A stretch of DNA of 64,000 nt, from NCBI GenBank assembly GCA_036245805.1, contig BTRK01000002.1, positions 35,322,661 to 35,386,660 of the forward strand, read 5' to 3'. Shown piece after piece: positions 53,572-64,000 of this stretch. The position numbers and the translations under genes are program-made. Source of the stretch: Pristionchus mayeri (lineage: Eukaryota; Nematoda; Chromadorea; Rhabditida; Neodiplogasteridae). The notes beneath the pieces were generated by a model. It was given only the letters and a program-made list of their open reading frames with translations. It searched no databases and was not told where the DNA came from. Each line of letters opens with the position of its first letter. The stretch's first letter is position 1.

Positions 53572-56500
53572 GAGTTACATTTAGTGATTAGAGAAACATT
53601 GGAGTCAATATGCATGTTTGACAGTCTACATCCGGAATGGGTACAACATCGTTTTATACATATTTTATGAATATTCAGAAAAATGAATATCAATTAATTT
53701 TGGTTGGTATTTTACTTTAAAGTTATTAACTATTTTTTGCAGATATATGCAGGACTAGTTCTATGTTTGTCTTGTATCAATCGCACACGGTAATTATCTT
53801 GTCTATATTTAATTATAGGAACAATATGTTACTTAAAATATAGCAAAAATGACAGTGTGTGATGAATAACATAAATATATAATCACAGAAAAAATCGTGA
53901 AAGAATATACGATATTGCTCAGAAAAATGGGCTATTCGACCGAGCAATTATCATACTAATCAAGATTGTGTGAGTAATTTTTTCATAGAAAATTTGTAAT
54001 ACTTAGTGGATTCAGGAAAAACGATGGCCCAGTATGGGATAACATTGCCCACAATGCCTTCATATTTCTAAGCACATCACTTGATGAAATAGAATCGGAA
54101 TACGCAGAAAGAATAGTTGAATTGATTAATTCTAACGAGGAATTATTTTCAGTCGCATTTGAGGTATGATTTGAAATTTAATATATTATTATCGAAATTT
54201 TTACAATAAAAGTATATGCCCTAGACGACCTGTATCAAAAAGGAATAGTAATATTTATATAACCTAGCAATTTGCGTTAATTTCAGAAAATGCTTAATTG
54301 CCAGCACACTGATTGAACTGGCTTCATGTATATAATGATACGGGAGACCGATAGAAGACTGAGAGTCAGTATTGTATTTTGCGTTAAATTTACTTTTCTA
54401 TTGGGGTGTCCGGAAAGTTCGTATAATTTGTTGTTTTTATTTTTTATTCAATGCTTTACAATTCTCAGTGACCAATGTATGCCCCCTTCTTTCTCACTAC
54501 CTCCCTCCAGCGATTGGGCAGGGTCTCGATTCCTCTCTTCCAGAATGCGGGTTTCTTCGAGACCGCCCAGTTCACGAAAGCCCTCACAACTTCATCTCGA
54601 TTCTTGAACTTCTTTCCTTTGCAGAAGTCAGAGAGAGAGCGGAAGCAGTGGTAGTCGCATGGGGAGAGATCCGGGGAATACGGTGGATGGGGAATCCTCT
54701 CGATCTTCAGCTCGTCCATTTTCTTCTGGGTCATCTTCGCTCGATGTGGGCGAGCATTGTCCATCAGAAGAAGAATTTACCCCTGGTTCAGGAGTCTGGG
54801 AGGGACTCTGATCGCGACTTCTTCCAGTTGTTGATGCTGGTGCCAGGGGCGAGGATCTCCCAGTAGATGGGACCGAGCACTGAGAATAAGAAGCAGAGGA
54901 GTTCCTTCTTTCCGTGCTCTTCCTTCTTCGGGACGGGCGTGGGCTTCTCATGTGCATCCACCCATTGCAGTCTCCTCACAGGGTTATCGTACGTGATCCA
55001 CTTCTCATCTGTAGCGATGATGGAATTGACCCATCGAAGATTGGATCTACGATGGAGTAATTCCCGACAGACTTGAACACGATTTTTCAGCTGTTCGGGG
55101 GAGAGGTCATGGGGAATCACTTGTGGGAGTTTCGGCTTCTTCCCAGATCGATGGAGGATATCGGACACCGTTAATCTGGGAGTACCAGTATCCTTCTTCA
55201 ACTCACGCACACTGGCCATGGGCTTGCGCTTCAGTGTGCGGAGAACGAGAGGCTGATCGAGGGAGGGAGGGCGTCCAGAGCGGGGTTGATCATCGATTCC
55301 AAACTTACCTTTCTTGAAGCGGGAGAACCACTTATAGCAGTAGGGTATGGAGGGGGCGTCAGCTCCTTCCGACTGGGCCAGGGCAGAGTGGGCCTCCTTC
55401 ACGGATCGGCCAAGACGGTAGTAATGAAGTAAAACTGCTCGGAGGTAGAGATGGGAGTCCATCACCAGAATCAATGTAGCAACTAGGAGACTGATTAAAT
55501 CCTCTCACTACTCAACGTCAGAATGATGCAATACATTGTTGACAAACAGATTGCGCAATTACTGCATTTGATCGCGAACTGACTTTTTTCCGAAGCATTA
55601 TACGAACTTTCCGGACACCCCAATGTATTTATTTTGTAGGGGAAAATAAGAGAAGATCAAATAGCGTTGCTTTTGCATGGGACAGGACATATGCCTGGAG
55701 TTCTTGCACAAAGCATACGCCATACGCATTCATCGGAGGTCAATACAGATGCAAGGTATATTTAGAGTTCTAAAACATTATTTTCCCTTTCTTACACATT
55801 TCGGAATACATCAGCGTTAATGTATTTAATTAGGTTACATAATTTTATATTTTAAGATTGGACGCGCTTGATGTAATGGCCAACACCCTTAATTTAATTC
55901 AGAAACTCACATCGCAAGAATTAATGTCGTAAGTGCTCTTTATTTATGGCAATGATGTAAGTCGATTATTTACGAAAAAGTTTGTCATTCGCATAATATC
56001 AGACCTACTCCACACGAAGAAGCGTTAAAAAGGAAGTTCATCGATAGTAATATATTTTCGGTTCGTATAGAGTTGTGTATTTATTTATATAAACAAACTA
56101 AAGCAAAACTATAGTATCGTGTGTGCTTAATTGTATGGTAATGTGTTGGATAGATGCTACCATTGGTAGTATGTTTTTTGCAGTTGCCGGATCAATGTAT
56201 TGAAACTAACGATAAGGGAATTATCCCCATTTCGATGACAATTTTCGGGGATCTCATCGGTTTCTGCCTACCCAGTTATTGCGCTGAATATATCGAGCTA
56301 CCAACGAACATCTCTGACGAAATTGCTTCAGATATTGTAAAAATTGTAAGTTCATAAAAATTGCTACACTAAAAGGTGATGACGTTAACTTTTAAATGTT
56401 TATGTGTCAGGTTACTTCACATCGATTTTTGGATCTCGACGATCCTAAAATGCACAACGCAATCATTCTCACCCTGTGTAATCTGAGTTCCGAGAGGATC

Positions 56501-57814
56501 GCAGTTCAGGTTCGCATTGTTCGCTCTGTGATTTAGGACATTTAATAATTGTATGTTTTTTTTCAGAAAGTTCTTTTGGACAATCGTGTGCTAAACTATG
56601 CTTGCAAGCTGATCGTGAGTTATGCGAAGAATGAACATTTCAAGGACGAAATCAAGGTTAAATAATAAGTTTTTTTGCGACCTAAGAAAAATGTTGTTGC
56701 AGATGAAAACACTGCTGAACGCACTCAGTTTTTGTCATCAACAGTTGACCTTGGATATCACAACTGTGGAATCGGAGAGCGACGAAAATTCGGTAATTCT
56801 AGTGGATTAGAGTTCGACAAATGGGCATTTGTTGTTTTTTTTTTAATTTCACACGCTCCCATACATACAGAGTGCGCAAAAGGAAGATACCAAAAGGAAG
56901 ATGGAATCGTTCATTCTTTCACTGCATAGACGTGTGAACATTTCGCTTGTAATTGCGTGAATTTGCAGCATCTAAGCGAAATGATCTTTGATCCGAAATT
57001 CTCCGCCCGCCTCATAAATGTGCTAATCAATGGAGGAGAAGCGCTTCAGACGAAAGCTCTAAAGGTGTTCTGCTTTTAAAATTTAATATATTTTCTAAAG
57101 CTTTGTATTCAGCTTATGAGGACTTGTCTGGATTCGAATTCCACAAAATTCGATGCAATACTATTCAGTGCGTTGGACGAATCCAAGTACGATCTTCACA
57201 GAAATATATTCTTCAAAATATAACAACTTTCAGATGCAAAAATGTGGCAACTGCCTTATTTGATGCTATGAACTCTGCTATGAAGGTAAGCAAGATATTA
57301 AATATCTGAGAGTAAGCATAACCGAAAAAACGCTTCTAAGTAGGAAGTATTTACTCTTTTTTCCTTTACAAAGCAGCAGTATTATCATTATTTTAAAAAG
57401 TAATTATCATAAATTTCCTCTCTTCAGGAGGAATCTGAGTGTGCAGAATTCATGAAATATGCCGTCGACCTTCTAGAAAGACTTTTTAACGACCCCTGGA
57501 TGCGAAAATGCCTAACTGATTTGATCAAGTGAGTATAATGCCTTTAAATTATATTACGATAATCCGTTGCTCAGAGCTGATGAGGGACACTTTCCGCTCA
57601 TTCTTCTCTTCCCCACATCAATCAGTGCTTTAGACGAGATAATCACCAAGAAGGTTTGCATATACTACTAATATTTTGTTTAAAAGATTACAACCGATAG
57701 CATACATTTAATCCATTCGCTTAGCTTCTGAATGCCTGCAAATTGTTGGCATCGGATCGCGAAATAAACCAACTGTGGAAGCAATACATTGGAAAGTTTG
57801 TACTCATGCTTTAG
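53572..57814 (+). CDS. Alpha-solenoid (ARM/HEAT-like) protein, 5' end unresolved
   Basis: Exons: 53572-53640, 53743-53789, 53889-53969, 54016-54163, 54287-54327, 55640-55755, 55857-55928, 56003-56060, 56184-56345, 56411-56509, 56567-56656, 56703-56792, 56871-56933, 56969-57064, 57113-57186, 57234-57285, 57428-57528, 57575-57653, 57725-57814 (TAG). The protein is a chain of short amphipathic helices: ELHLVIRETLESICMFDSLH, WDNIAHNAFIFLSTSLDEI, HNAIILTLCNLSSERIAVQ, NVATALFDAMNSAMK, ACKLLASDREINQLW. This suggests an ARM or HEAT solenoid acting as a binding scaffold; the precise family is not recognised. The 41-nt exon at 54287 is one base out of frame with its neighbours, either a lesion or a sequence error. 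The intron after it holds an antisense mariner. The start codon was not found. Confidence 0.75.
54401..55623 (-). mobile_element. Mariner with transposase remnant
   Basis: Terminal repeats TTGGGGTGTCCGGAAAGTTC with GTATAA and the inverse at 55596-55623. Left flank TA; right flank TG, probably a mutated TA. It is full length for the family at about 1.2 kb, inserted antisense in an intron of the solenoid gene. It encodes the damaged transposase listed separately. Confidence 0.93.
54465..55474 (-). pseudogene. Mariner transposase, broken
   Basis: The N-terminal part (55474-54788) has the helix-turn-helix region with WFSRFKKGKFGIDDQPRSGR, the linker, and the first catalytic Asp in TDEKWITYD. The C-terminal part (54764-54465) has the second Asp in MDNARPHRAK and the third in PPYSPDLSPCDYHCFRSL, i.e. 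the DD34D arrangement of mariner. Near 54770-54790 the two parts are separated by an in-frame stop and a one-base shift, so the enzyme is not made as one chain. The rest of the sequence is open, so inactivation is recent. Confidence 0.92.
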
Positions 57815-58534
57815 AAATAATGAAATCGGTGAGTTTTGTTTTTACACGTACATATGCGTTTACATTATACACCAATTATACACCAATTGTAGGTCTCCTC
57901 GCCAGTGATATTTCCTATATTCTGATTGATAAATACGAAAAAGAATATACGCCGGATGGCAAAAGAAGGAATATTGAGACGTCTACAAATGTATTATTAT
58001 AGGTCACAAAATTGTAAAATTGATTTACCGGCGTGATCATTCTAATATTTGATAATTTTTAAAAATGGGAAACAAGTGTCTCGTTATTGTGTATAATGCA
58101 TGCGCAGAAAAGATAGTAAATGGTATACTTCCACGTTTTGATTTATCGTTTTATCGTTTTCTCATCAACCTGGTCAGACAAAGATAAATCAGCTTTCCCG
58201 CGCCTCAAAAGTTTGCGAAGTTTTCACCAAATTTATGGCAGATTCGACAGTCCTATTACTTATACATTACAAATGCTCAATTACTTAAAATTCAAATACT
58301 ATTCACATATTGTTACTCGTTATCCATTCGACTTAATATGTGAAGAGTTTATCGTTCTCGTTTTTTTTTATTCGGAGCGCAATAAACAATGAATAATGGC
58401 GAGACTGCCGGTACGCAGTATATCAAATCATTTTTTGCATCCTTAAAAACGCATTGTGGACAAAACCGTGTTTTGCTATTCGACTTCTTCTTTTCTTCCG
58501 AGCTGAAGTGGATCATTATAAAAAACTAAAAACA
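57815..58534. other. Intergenic between convergent genes
   Basis: The 3' flanks of the plus-strand solenoid gene and the minus-strand coiled-coil gene. Open frames (57775-58002, 58120-58392) are AT-rich with no splice partners. Nothing else recognised. Confidence 0.5.
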
Positions 58535-59091
58535 CTAAATAAATCTAGAACTGACCATTATCAGTGCCTTGCGGTATTTCCTCTCTAGTGATTCAATCCT
58601 ATCTTTCATTTCGTAATGTTGCACTGTCATTTCATTATATTTTTGATTCAATTCTTCGTATTTCTCAGACACTTCTTGTCGTTTCTTCTCTGTACTCACG
58701 CAATCCTCACATGGCTCCTTAAATATGGTCATCGGAAATTTCATTACCAACCACATCCTAATTTTTTTTTCATTCGTTAACGATAATCTAAAGTGATATG
58801 TAAATCAAATTTAAAAATAAAATTTAAAACCTCTTTTCCAACTTGATTTGTCTCATTCATGATCTCGGTTTGTACGCTGACATGTGTTGTTTTGCAAATC
58901 GGAAAATTCATTTGATGGAATATTAATGACATGGTGGGACCTATAATAATATCGTTTATACACCGACTCACATGTGCCTTTGGCAGTTGCGCAGTCACTA
59001 AATATTCTTTAGAATCCGTGTATTCCTTCACAGTGATCTCTCCGTTGTGAACGCCTACGATAGCACTGATGGACTTGAAGTTGCTGAACAT
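58535..59091 (-). CDS. Small protein with C-terminal coiled coil (147 aa)
   Basis: Exons 59091-58831 and 58717-58535, phase-0 intron of 113 nt. MFSNFKSISAIVGVHNGEIT starts it; the middle has TTHVSVQTEIMNETNQVG; after a CEDC motif, the last 55 residues (EKKRQEVSEKYEELNQKY, MKDRIESLERKYRKAL) form a clear charged coiled coil. No signal peptide or membrane segment, so cytosolic or nuclear. The ATG is only 84 bp downstream of the stop of the previous minus-strand gene, compatible with an operon or with being the 3' part of one gene. Family not recognised. Confidence 0.72.
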
Positions 59092-59175
59092 GGATTTTCG
59101 AATTCAAACAGAGTGGCATGGATTTCGAATTAAAGTCGCCGCAACTTCATTCTCACGCAATTCATCCGATTGAGA

Positions 59176-61994
59176 TCAGTCATCCGATTTTCGAAATGAG
59201 ATATCCCACCCCAAATGGAGATATCCGACGAATTTCATCGAGTCAGTGTCCAGTGTGAGCAGTTTACGACCTCGAGATATGTAGATGAATGGAGATGAGT
59301 CGGATGCGTACACTCGAGCATGGGCTGTGGACTGGAATGGATACGAGTTGTTCGCGTCTTTATTCTTTGAACACACTTTCCAAGATACAAGTCTTTCGAT
59401 ATGTCTTTCATAGATCTGATATTATTAGGTTGGAACAAAAGTTTTGCACGATTTCGACCATGAAGTTTGAAATTGCTTAAAAGGCTTCACTTTAATCGGG
59501 TCGATCTAATCGGATAGCATATATTTAGGGGCTTTTTGTAAAACATATCCGCTACTTCGAATCGAATCCTGCTCTGAGGGTTTGCGAAAAAGGCAGGTTT
59601 CGTTAAATGTTAATTTTTTGAGTTACATGGACATTTGCTTATGACGCTCCTATTCTGACAGAAACAATCGTTGTATAATCTCGCATGGTGGAGTGAAAAG
59701 CCCGTTGGTAGTTCCCTCTAAAGCTATGTACGATCTAGTGGTTGCTTCAATTTAGCAAGGTTTACAGACCATTAAATTCCAACATTCGCGAAGTAACGTT
59801 ACTCAATGGATCGCTGTTATTGCCTCGACAAACAATTATTCTGGCTTGATCTTAAGTGCTTTTACATAAACTACCTTGGGGCTTTATATTATAAAGAAAT
59901 GCTGGAGCATACCCTTTTCCATTCCTAGAAAATTTAAATTTTCTGAAATTTTGAATAATGGTCGTCACAGCCAAAATATTGAAATTCGGTGTACATTGTT
60001 CGAGTCGATCTCCTCAACAGGTAGCTATCCCCTGACTCGGCCAAGCCAATAAGTGATAGAGTAAAAGTTGCTTGTTCAGATAATCATATAAATTCTAAGC
60101 TTCCTTTTATGCTGGAAATATGACATTCATGGAAACATCAATTTCGACACTCTAATATCAGTATCTGAGTATGCAATATTGCATTTTTTAATAGAAGCAT
60201 TGTATGTCCACACAAAAATAATTTTGAGCTTACCATGGAAGGTGCTTAAAGTTTAAATGCCTTTGAGATCGATAGACTTACGGCTACGGGGCTGCGGTGA
60301 AGGCAACTAATTCAGACCAAGCCCTTTTTGACGCGAGATGAAAAATGACCAGTTTCTGGAATTCCATTTGTGGTGATCGCCATTTTCATACTATTTTATG
60401 ATGCCTGTTCATCACACTTTCCAAATATACCTTGATATTTGCATTATCATCGATGTCCATAGAGAGCAGACCCCAAAATTATGTAGTTCAGTTCTCAAAT
60501 GCAGTAAATTTGACTTTAAAATGTCGCCACAATATCAAATGGTATGGGCAATACTAATGTGTGATAGGAAGAGTATCCAAGCCGTCAACGAATACATGAA
60601 ACAATATTAAATAATTTTGAAAATAAAGGACATAGTATCCTGGAAAGGAAAATTTTAAAATCGTGCAAAACTTTTGTTCCAACCTGATATAAAAGGTATG
60701 CACGGACGTCGGAAACAAATATTTACAACGCCAAAGACATGCTAATTCCGAGAATGGATGAGAGTGGAGTAGAAAGATACCAACCGTTTTAATTATGAGC
60801 ATTCCTTTGTACTCATGCGCCGAATTCTTGGTCTCTCCGGGATACAGGCCCATATATACGACTTTTCCTGCAATTCGAACATTATTTCTAACATTATTCC
60901 TTCTTGGTATTTTTTGACCAATTCTAAATATATTCACTTTTTTTTCGATTTTCATGCATGAATTGCGATATGGGCAATATATTACACGTGACAAAAATCA
61001 TGGTACATTACGAATAATGACAATAATACCTGAGAAATCCTCCGACCCACATTCCTTCCAGAACTTTATCATCCGTATTGATCATAATTCCATCGTTTTC
61101 CGGCTCATCGAATAATCGATAAATGTATGTTTTCCCGTTCTTCACTCTTCGACATATTCCACCGTATTCGAAAGTTTCACCCTGAAATAATGGTTGCGAT
61201 TTTTTTCGCAACATGGCTGACCACTGTATAAATTATATGAATTGTATTGTAGCATTGTATCATTGTATATGAATAGATATGAATTACGGTTTTTAGCGAT
61301 TTTAGTACGCTCACCTCATAACCATCTCGCATATGAGTAATCTTGATTCCATTGGGCATTGATAATACTGCTTTGTACACCTTAAACACATTTTTTTCAA
61401 ATGCAGATATTATAGTAGCTCATACGAAATATAAAACTATACTATACCTTGCTAATGGATTTGTCAGTTGTTGCGAAATATACGGCATTTCGAAACGCGA
61501 TTATTGAGTCAAGCATTCCGCTCGTTGGAAGTTTCGCTTCAATCTCGTTTCCCCTGAAAATACCACAAATGACTGAAGATATCGAGCTATACAACCAGCC
61601 TACACATATCTTACTTTACGACAACGGCTATTAGTGCTTTATTTATAAAGATTATAGAATAGATTAAAGAATACAATATTTTTAATTCGCAGCACTCACT
61701 TCCATTTCACGCACAGCCTATGGCGATAGACCGGAGATACGATTTCTTGCAAATATAAGAAGGTTCCTGAATAAATAAATGATTAATAATGCGTTACTAA
61801 TAAGTTTCCAACAAAAGTTGGTAAAATTTTGGTAGTCACATTTTCTTTCTCGCGATCTGATAACATGGATTGATTTGATAACATGGAGAGAGGGATAGTT
61901 ACCCAAATTTCAATTTCTTACCATTATCGGTTTGGTAGACATCAGTTTTCTTCGGCAGCTGATCCATGATCGTTAGTTTTAACAAAATATCCAT
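59176..61994 (-). CDS. Unknown beta-rich protein (261 aa), mariner in intron 6
   Basis: Exons 61994-61922, 61745-61700, 61553-61448, 61380-61315, 61181-61030, 60887-60785, 59415-59176 (TGA); all phases fit. MDILLKLTIMDQLPKKTDVY starts it without signal peptide. It continues VYRHRLCVKWKGNEIEAKLP, FRNAVYFATTDKSISK, VLSMPNGIKITHMRDGYEGE, YIYRLFDEPENDGIMI, GLYPGETKNSAHEYKGML, SSPFIYISRGRKLLTLDTDS. Many short beta strands suggest a beta-propeller or beta-sandwich fold, but I do not recognise the family. The acceptors of exons 2 and 6 (GCAAG and GTTAG) are unusual but are the only ones giving a continuous frame. A paralogue starts at 63766. Intron 6 is 1.37 kb because of a mariner. Confidence 0.8.
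59425..60687. mobile_element. Non-autonomous mariner, 1.26 kb, in an intron
   Basis: Ends TTAGGTTGGAACAAAAGTTT and the inverse, flanked by TA (59423-59424, 60688-60689). No transposase motif. It is inserted 8 bp upstream of the AG acceptor of the last exon of the 261-aa gene, so the region immediately upstream of the splice acceptor is now transposon end. Confidence 0.87.
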
Positions 61995-62428
61995 GTCGAG
62001 GAAGAATGTCTAAATTCGCAACAAAAAATGCATGAACATTATCATTAATAATCGAACAATCGGATTGCACGGCGTGCAATAAGTTCCAACTGATTTATGC
62101 GGAATGGAACAGTTGTCCGAAATATAGAGTAATGAGGACAATGATCATCGTTGCATATGAACGTGTAATGATTTCGAGTGGGTTAAATCATATTAACGAA
62201 TCACATCAAGATAGACTAAGACATAATTTCGAAATTTGGCGATAATTGGGTTGAATCGAAATAGCTAAAACAAGTGACCATGACCAATGTAAGATGAGCG
62301 AAGTGAGACAATCAGTTTTTCGTTAGATTACTAACTTTAGCGTGAATCAGCAGGCATTTCAATGACAAAAATTAAAACAACTTTCAAGGAAAGCGGAGTC
62401 CGCGGAAGGGTCATTCGATATTACAGAT
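61995..62428. other. Upstream region of the 261-aa gene
   Basis: Nothing recognised beyond probable promoter DNA. No exon chain. Confidence 0.45.
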
Positions 62429-62527
62429 CGAGAAACGATACCACGCTCTATTCATTCTACACACTCTCTCGCCGATAGACCGGTCTATAGAGTTTGTAGA
62501 ATGGATAGAGCGTGGTATCGTTTCTCG
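62429..62527. repeat. CTCTCTCG-core hairpin, copy H5
   Basis: Arms CGAGAAACGATACCACGCTC and the exact inverse GAGCGTGGTATCGTTTCTCG; core ACACTCTCTCGCCGATAGAC with CGGTCTATAGAGT. The arms are unlike those of the other copies. Confidence 0.85.
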
Positions 62528-62750
62528 AACTACATTCGATATCACACGATTAGTCAACAACATACGCGTAGCGAGTGGGCAGTGAGATCGAGAGTGTTCA
62601 GTGACGGAAGTGAGAAAAAGAAAGAAAGTGAGATGGGAGAAATGATAGGGTGATCGAGTGAATGATAGTGACTCATAATTGATTAGGAAAACATGAACTT
62701 ATCTGATTGCATTTACTAAACGGATTCACTGCAATGCGATAATAATACAT

Positions 62751-62820
62751 TAGGTCGGATGAGAATCACACCGCTTTTGATCAAAGGCTGCATGACGTAA
62801 TAGTTATCATCCGACCTAGT
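62751..62820. mobile_element. Palindromic CRE-type MITE, copy 6
   Basis: TAGGTCGGATGAGAATCA, centre TTTTGATCAAAGG, then GCATGACGTAATAGTTATCA and TCCGACCTAG. A shortened member of the family. Confidence 0.75.
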
Positions 62821-63765
62821 GAATACTGTTGATTGTTCCAATTTGTAGTTATTGTGGAACTGTTGGAACGAAGAAGGCGAGTCCCGATGTACCTCACATT
62901 GTCCAGAAGAATAACAAGAATTCTGCAAGGCGGAACTGAACGTCAATCTGCATAATTGGTTGAAAGTCCCGAATGAGCGTTTGTATACTCTCTGGCCCTT
63001 CATTGGTAAACCATTGGTTATCAACGAACAAATGAAGTTGCCAATGAACCTCTGAACACTTCAGTAAAAGAGTATGATTTTTAGACTGATTTCTGCGTGT
63101 ATTTTATGAGGAAGAACAATATTGGAAATAAGAGCATGCTGTTTGAAGTACGATTTGTTCACTCGGCAACCAGTGTTCGTTTCTCATCCCTTGACAACAC
63201 CAGCCTTTCGCATGTAGATTTATCAGGTCTTACATGATCATCTGTTCTTGCAAAGTTAAAATTTAATTTTGGATAATTCCAGACTCGAAGTGTCGTAACT
63301 TACGACTCGTAAGATATCGTCGTTCACCGTTCGGATAGTGAAATATCACTCACTCCATTATGAAATCTTTCTTAATCGAGCAGATGAAGCCTGCCACATT
63401 GAAAATGTTGATGTTTAATTGTGTAATACTTTCATATTCCCTCTAGTATGTATGGGTATCAACAGAATAGCTGAGGTGATAAATGTCGGCACACATAAAC
63501 GCACAAATTTGTGCTGCAATTACGAGTGATAGCATCTCCTGATAAGGATTATCGGTTGCTTTGATTGCACAAGCCATCAAATTCAGCAACTTTGTCACTG
63601 CTCTTATTGTTCCAACTCACCCTAAGTAAGCCATGTTCTCCTAGTTCCACCCGACTCTCCGATTTCTTTCTAGTTCCACCAAAAGTGGTTGATTTTCAGT
63701 AGTGTATACTATGCATTGTTCTTATCCTATATATATATTATGTATCTTCGATTCTTATTTCGCAG
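62821..63765. other. Intergenic upstream of the edge gene
   Basis: The minus frame 62716-63024 overlaps the MITE and has no splice partners. Nothing else is supported; the last 100 bp are pyrimidine- and AT-rich, leading to the acceptor before the ATG at 63766. Confidence 0.5.
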
Positions 63766-64000
63766 ATGACCAACGAGATTAATATATTGCAAATAACGAA
63801 AACGGAATTGTTGCAACTTCGCCACCATTGTTATCTGATAGAGGATGGTATGCGTTAAAGTTTTGCGTTTTGTTTAATAATTGATCGTTCAGGAACAGTG
63901 TTTTACAAAAAATACACTTCGCCTATGAGGTTATTCGTGAAATGGAAGTAAGGCGCTGCTTAAAAAGTAAACTTAGCTACTCAGTCGGTATCTGTAATTT
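63766..64000 (+). CDS. Start of a paralogue of the 261-aa gene (partial)
   Basis: Exons 63766-63847 and 63893-63947, phases 1 then 2; it runs off the window. MTNEINILQITKTELLQLRH, then GTVFYKKYTSPMRLFVKWK. The second exon aligns with exon 2 of the minus-strand gene (SPVYRHRLCVKWK), with the same exon boundary after KW and AA. The ATG follows TTATTTCGCAG directly, suggesting a trans-splice acceptor at the start codon. The pair is arranged head to head with 1.8 kb between them. Function unknown. Confidence 0.7.

Noticed and set aside
54372..54866. 164-codon plus-strand frame
   Set aside because: It is antisense to the mariner transposase, which has all the catalytic motifs on the minus strand.
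62716..63024. 102-codon minus frame
   Set aside because: It crosses a palindromic MITE and no adjoining exon can be phased.

Overview
The window is animal DNA, almost certainly from a free-living nematode. The support is: many small exons, introns ending in TTTCAG, ATGs directly behind a TTTCAG-like acceptor (as at trans-spliced 5' ends), tandem GH25 lysozymes of the worm LYS type, a compact insulin-like peptide, and a heavy load of mariner, Helitron and foldback DNA. The high exon number per gene (8 in each small lysozyme) would fit a diplogastrid such as Pristionchus, but genus is inference. Nearly all listed open frames over 60 codons are not genes; the genes were found by joining exons whose reading phase is continuous.

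Layout. 1-4790: satellite with a 125-bp monomer and a 1,000-bp higher-order period, decaying at its right edge. 4946-9736: a secreted protein of unknown family (+). 9.97-17.6 kb: gene-free pile-up of mariner derivatives, nested inverted-repeat elements, a 175-bp Helitron whose empty site is also present, and a CCAGTGG-rich element. 18.1-36.8 kb: a roughly mirror-symmetric gene block. A cysteine-rich secreted gene (-) and a two-exon membrane microprotein (-) lie left of a foldback at 26.3-27.3 kb; two microproteins (+), an insulin-like gene (-) and a second cysteine-rich gene (+) lie right of it. In the left cysteine-rich gene a 3.3-kb foldback insertion forms an exact in-frame intron that its paralogue lacks. 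37.8-51.8 kb: three tandem GH25 lysozymes (-) with a shared GATA/TATA promoter core. The last intron of lysozyme 1 holds a 1.6-kb Helitron packed with heat-shock-element satellite. 53.5-57.8 kb: an alpha-solenoid (ARM/HEAT-like) gene (+) with an antisense mariner, carrying a broken transposase gene, in one intron. 58.5-62.0 kb: two closely spaced (-) genes, one interrupted by another mariner in an intron. 63.77 kb to the end: start of a paralogue of that gene (+).

The lysozymes (pathogen defence and digestion) and the insulin-like peptide (growth and stress signalling) have clear roles. The other gene families are described from sequence only. The most notable structures are the transposon-made intron, the heat-shock-element Helitron inside a lysozyme, and a family of short perfect hairpins that share a core but have different arms.
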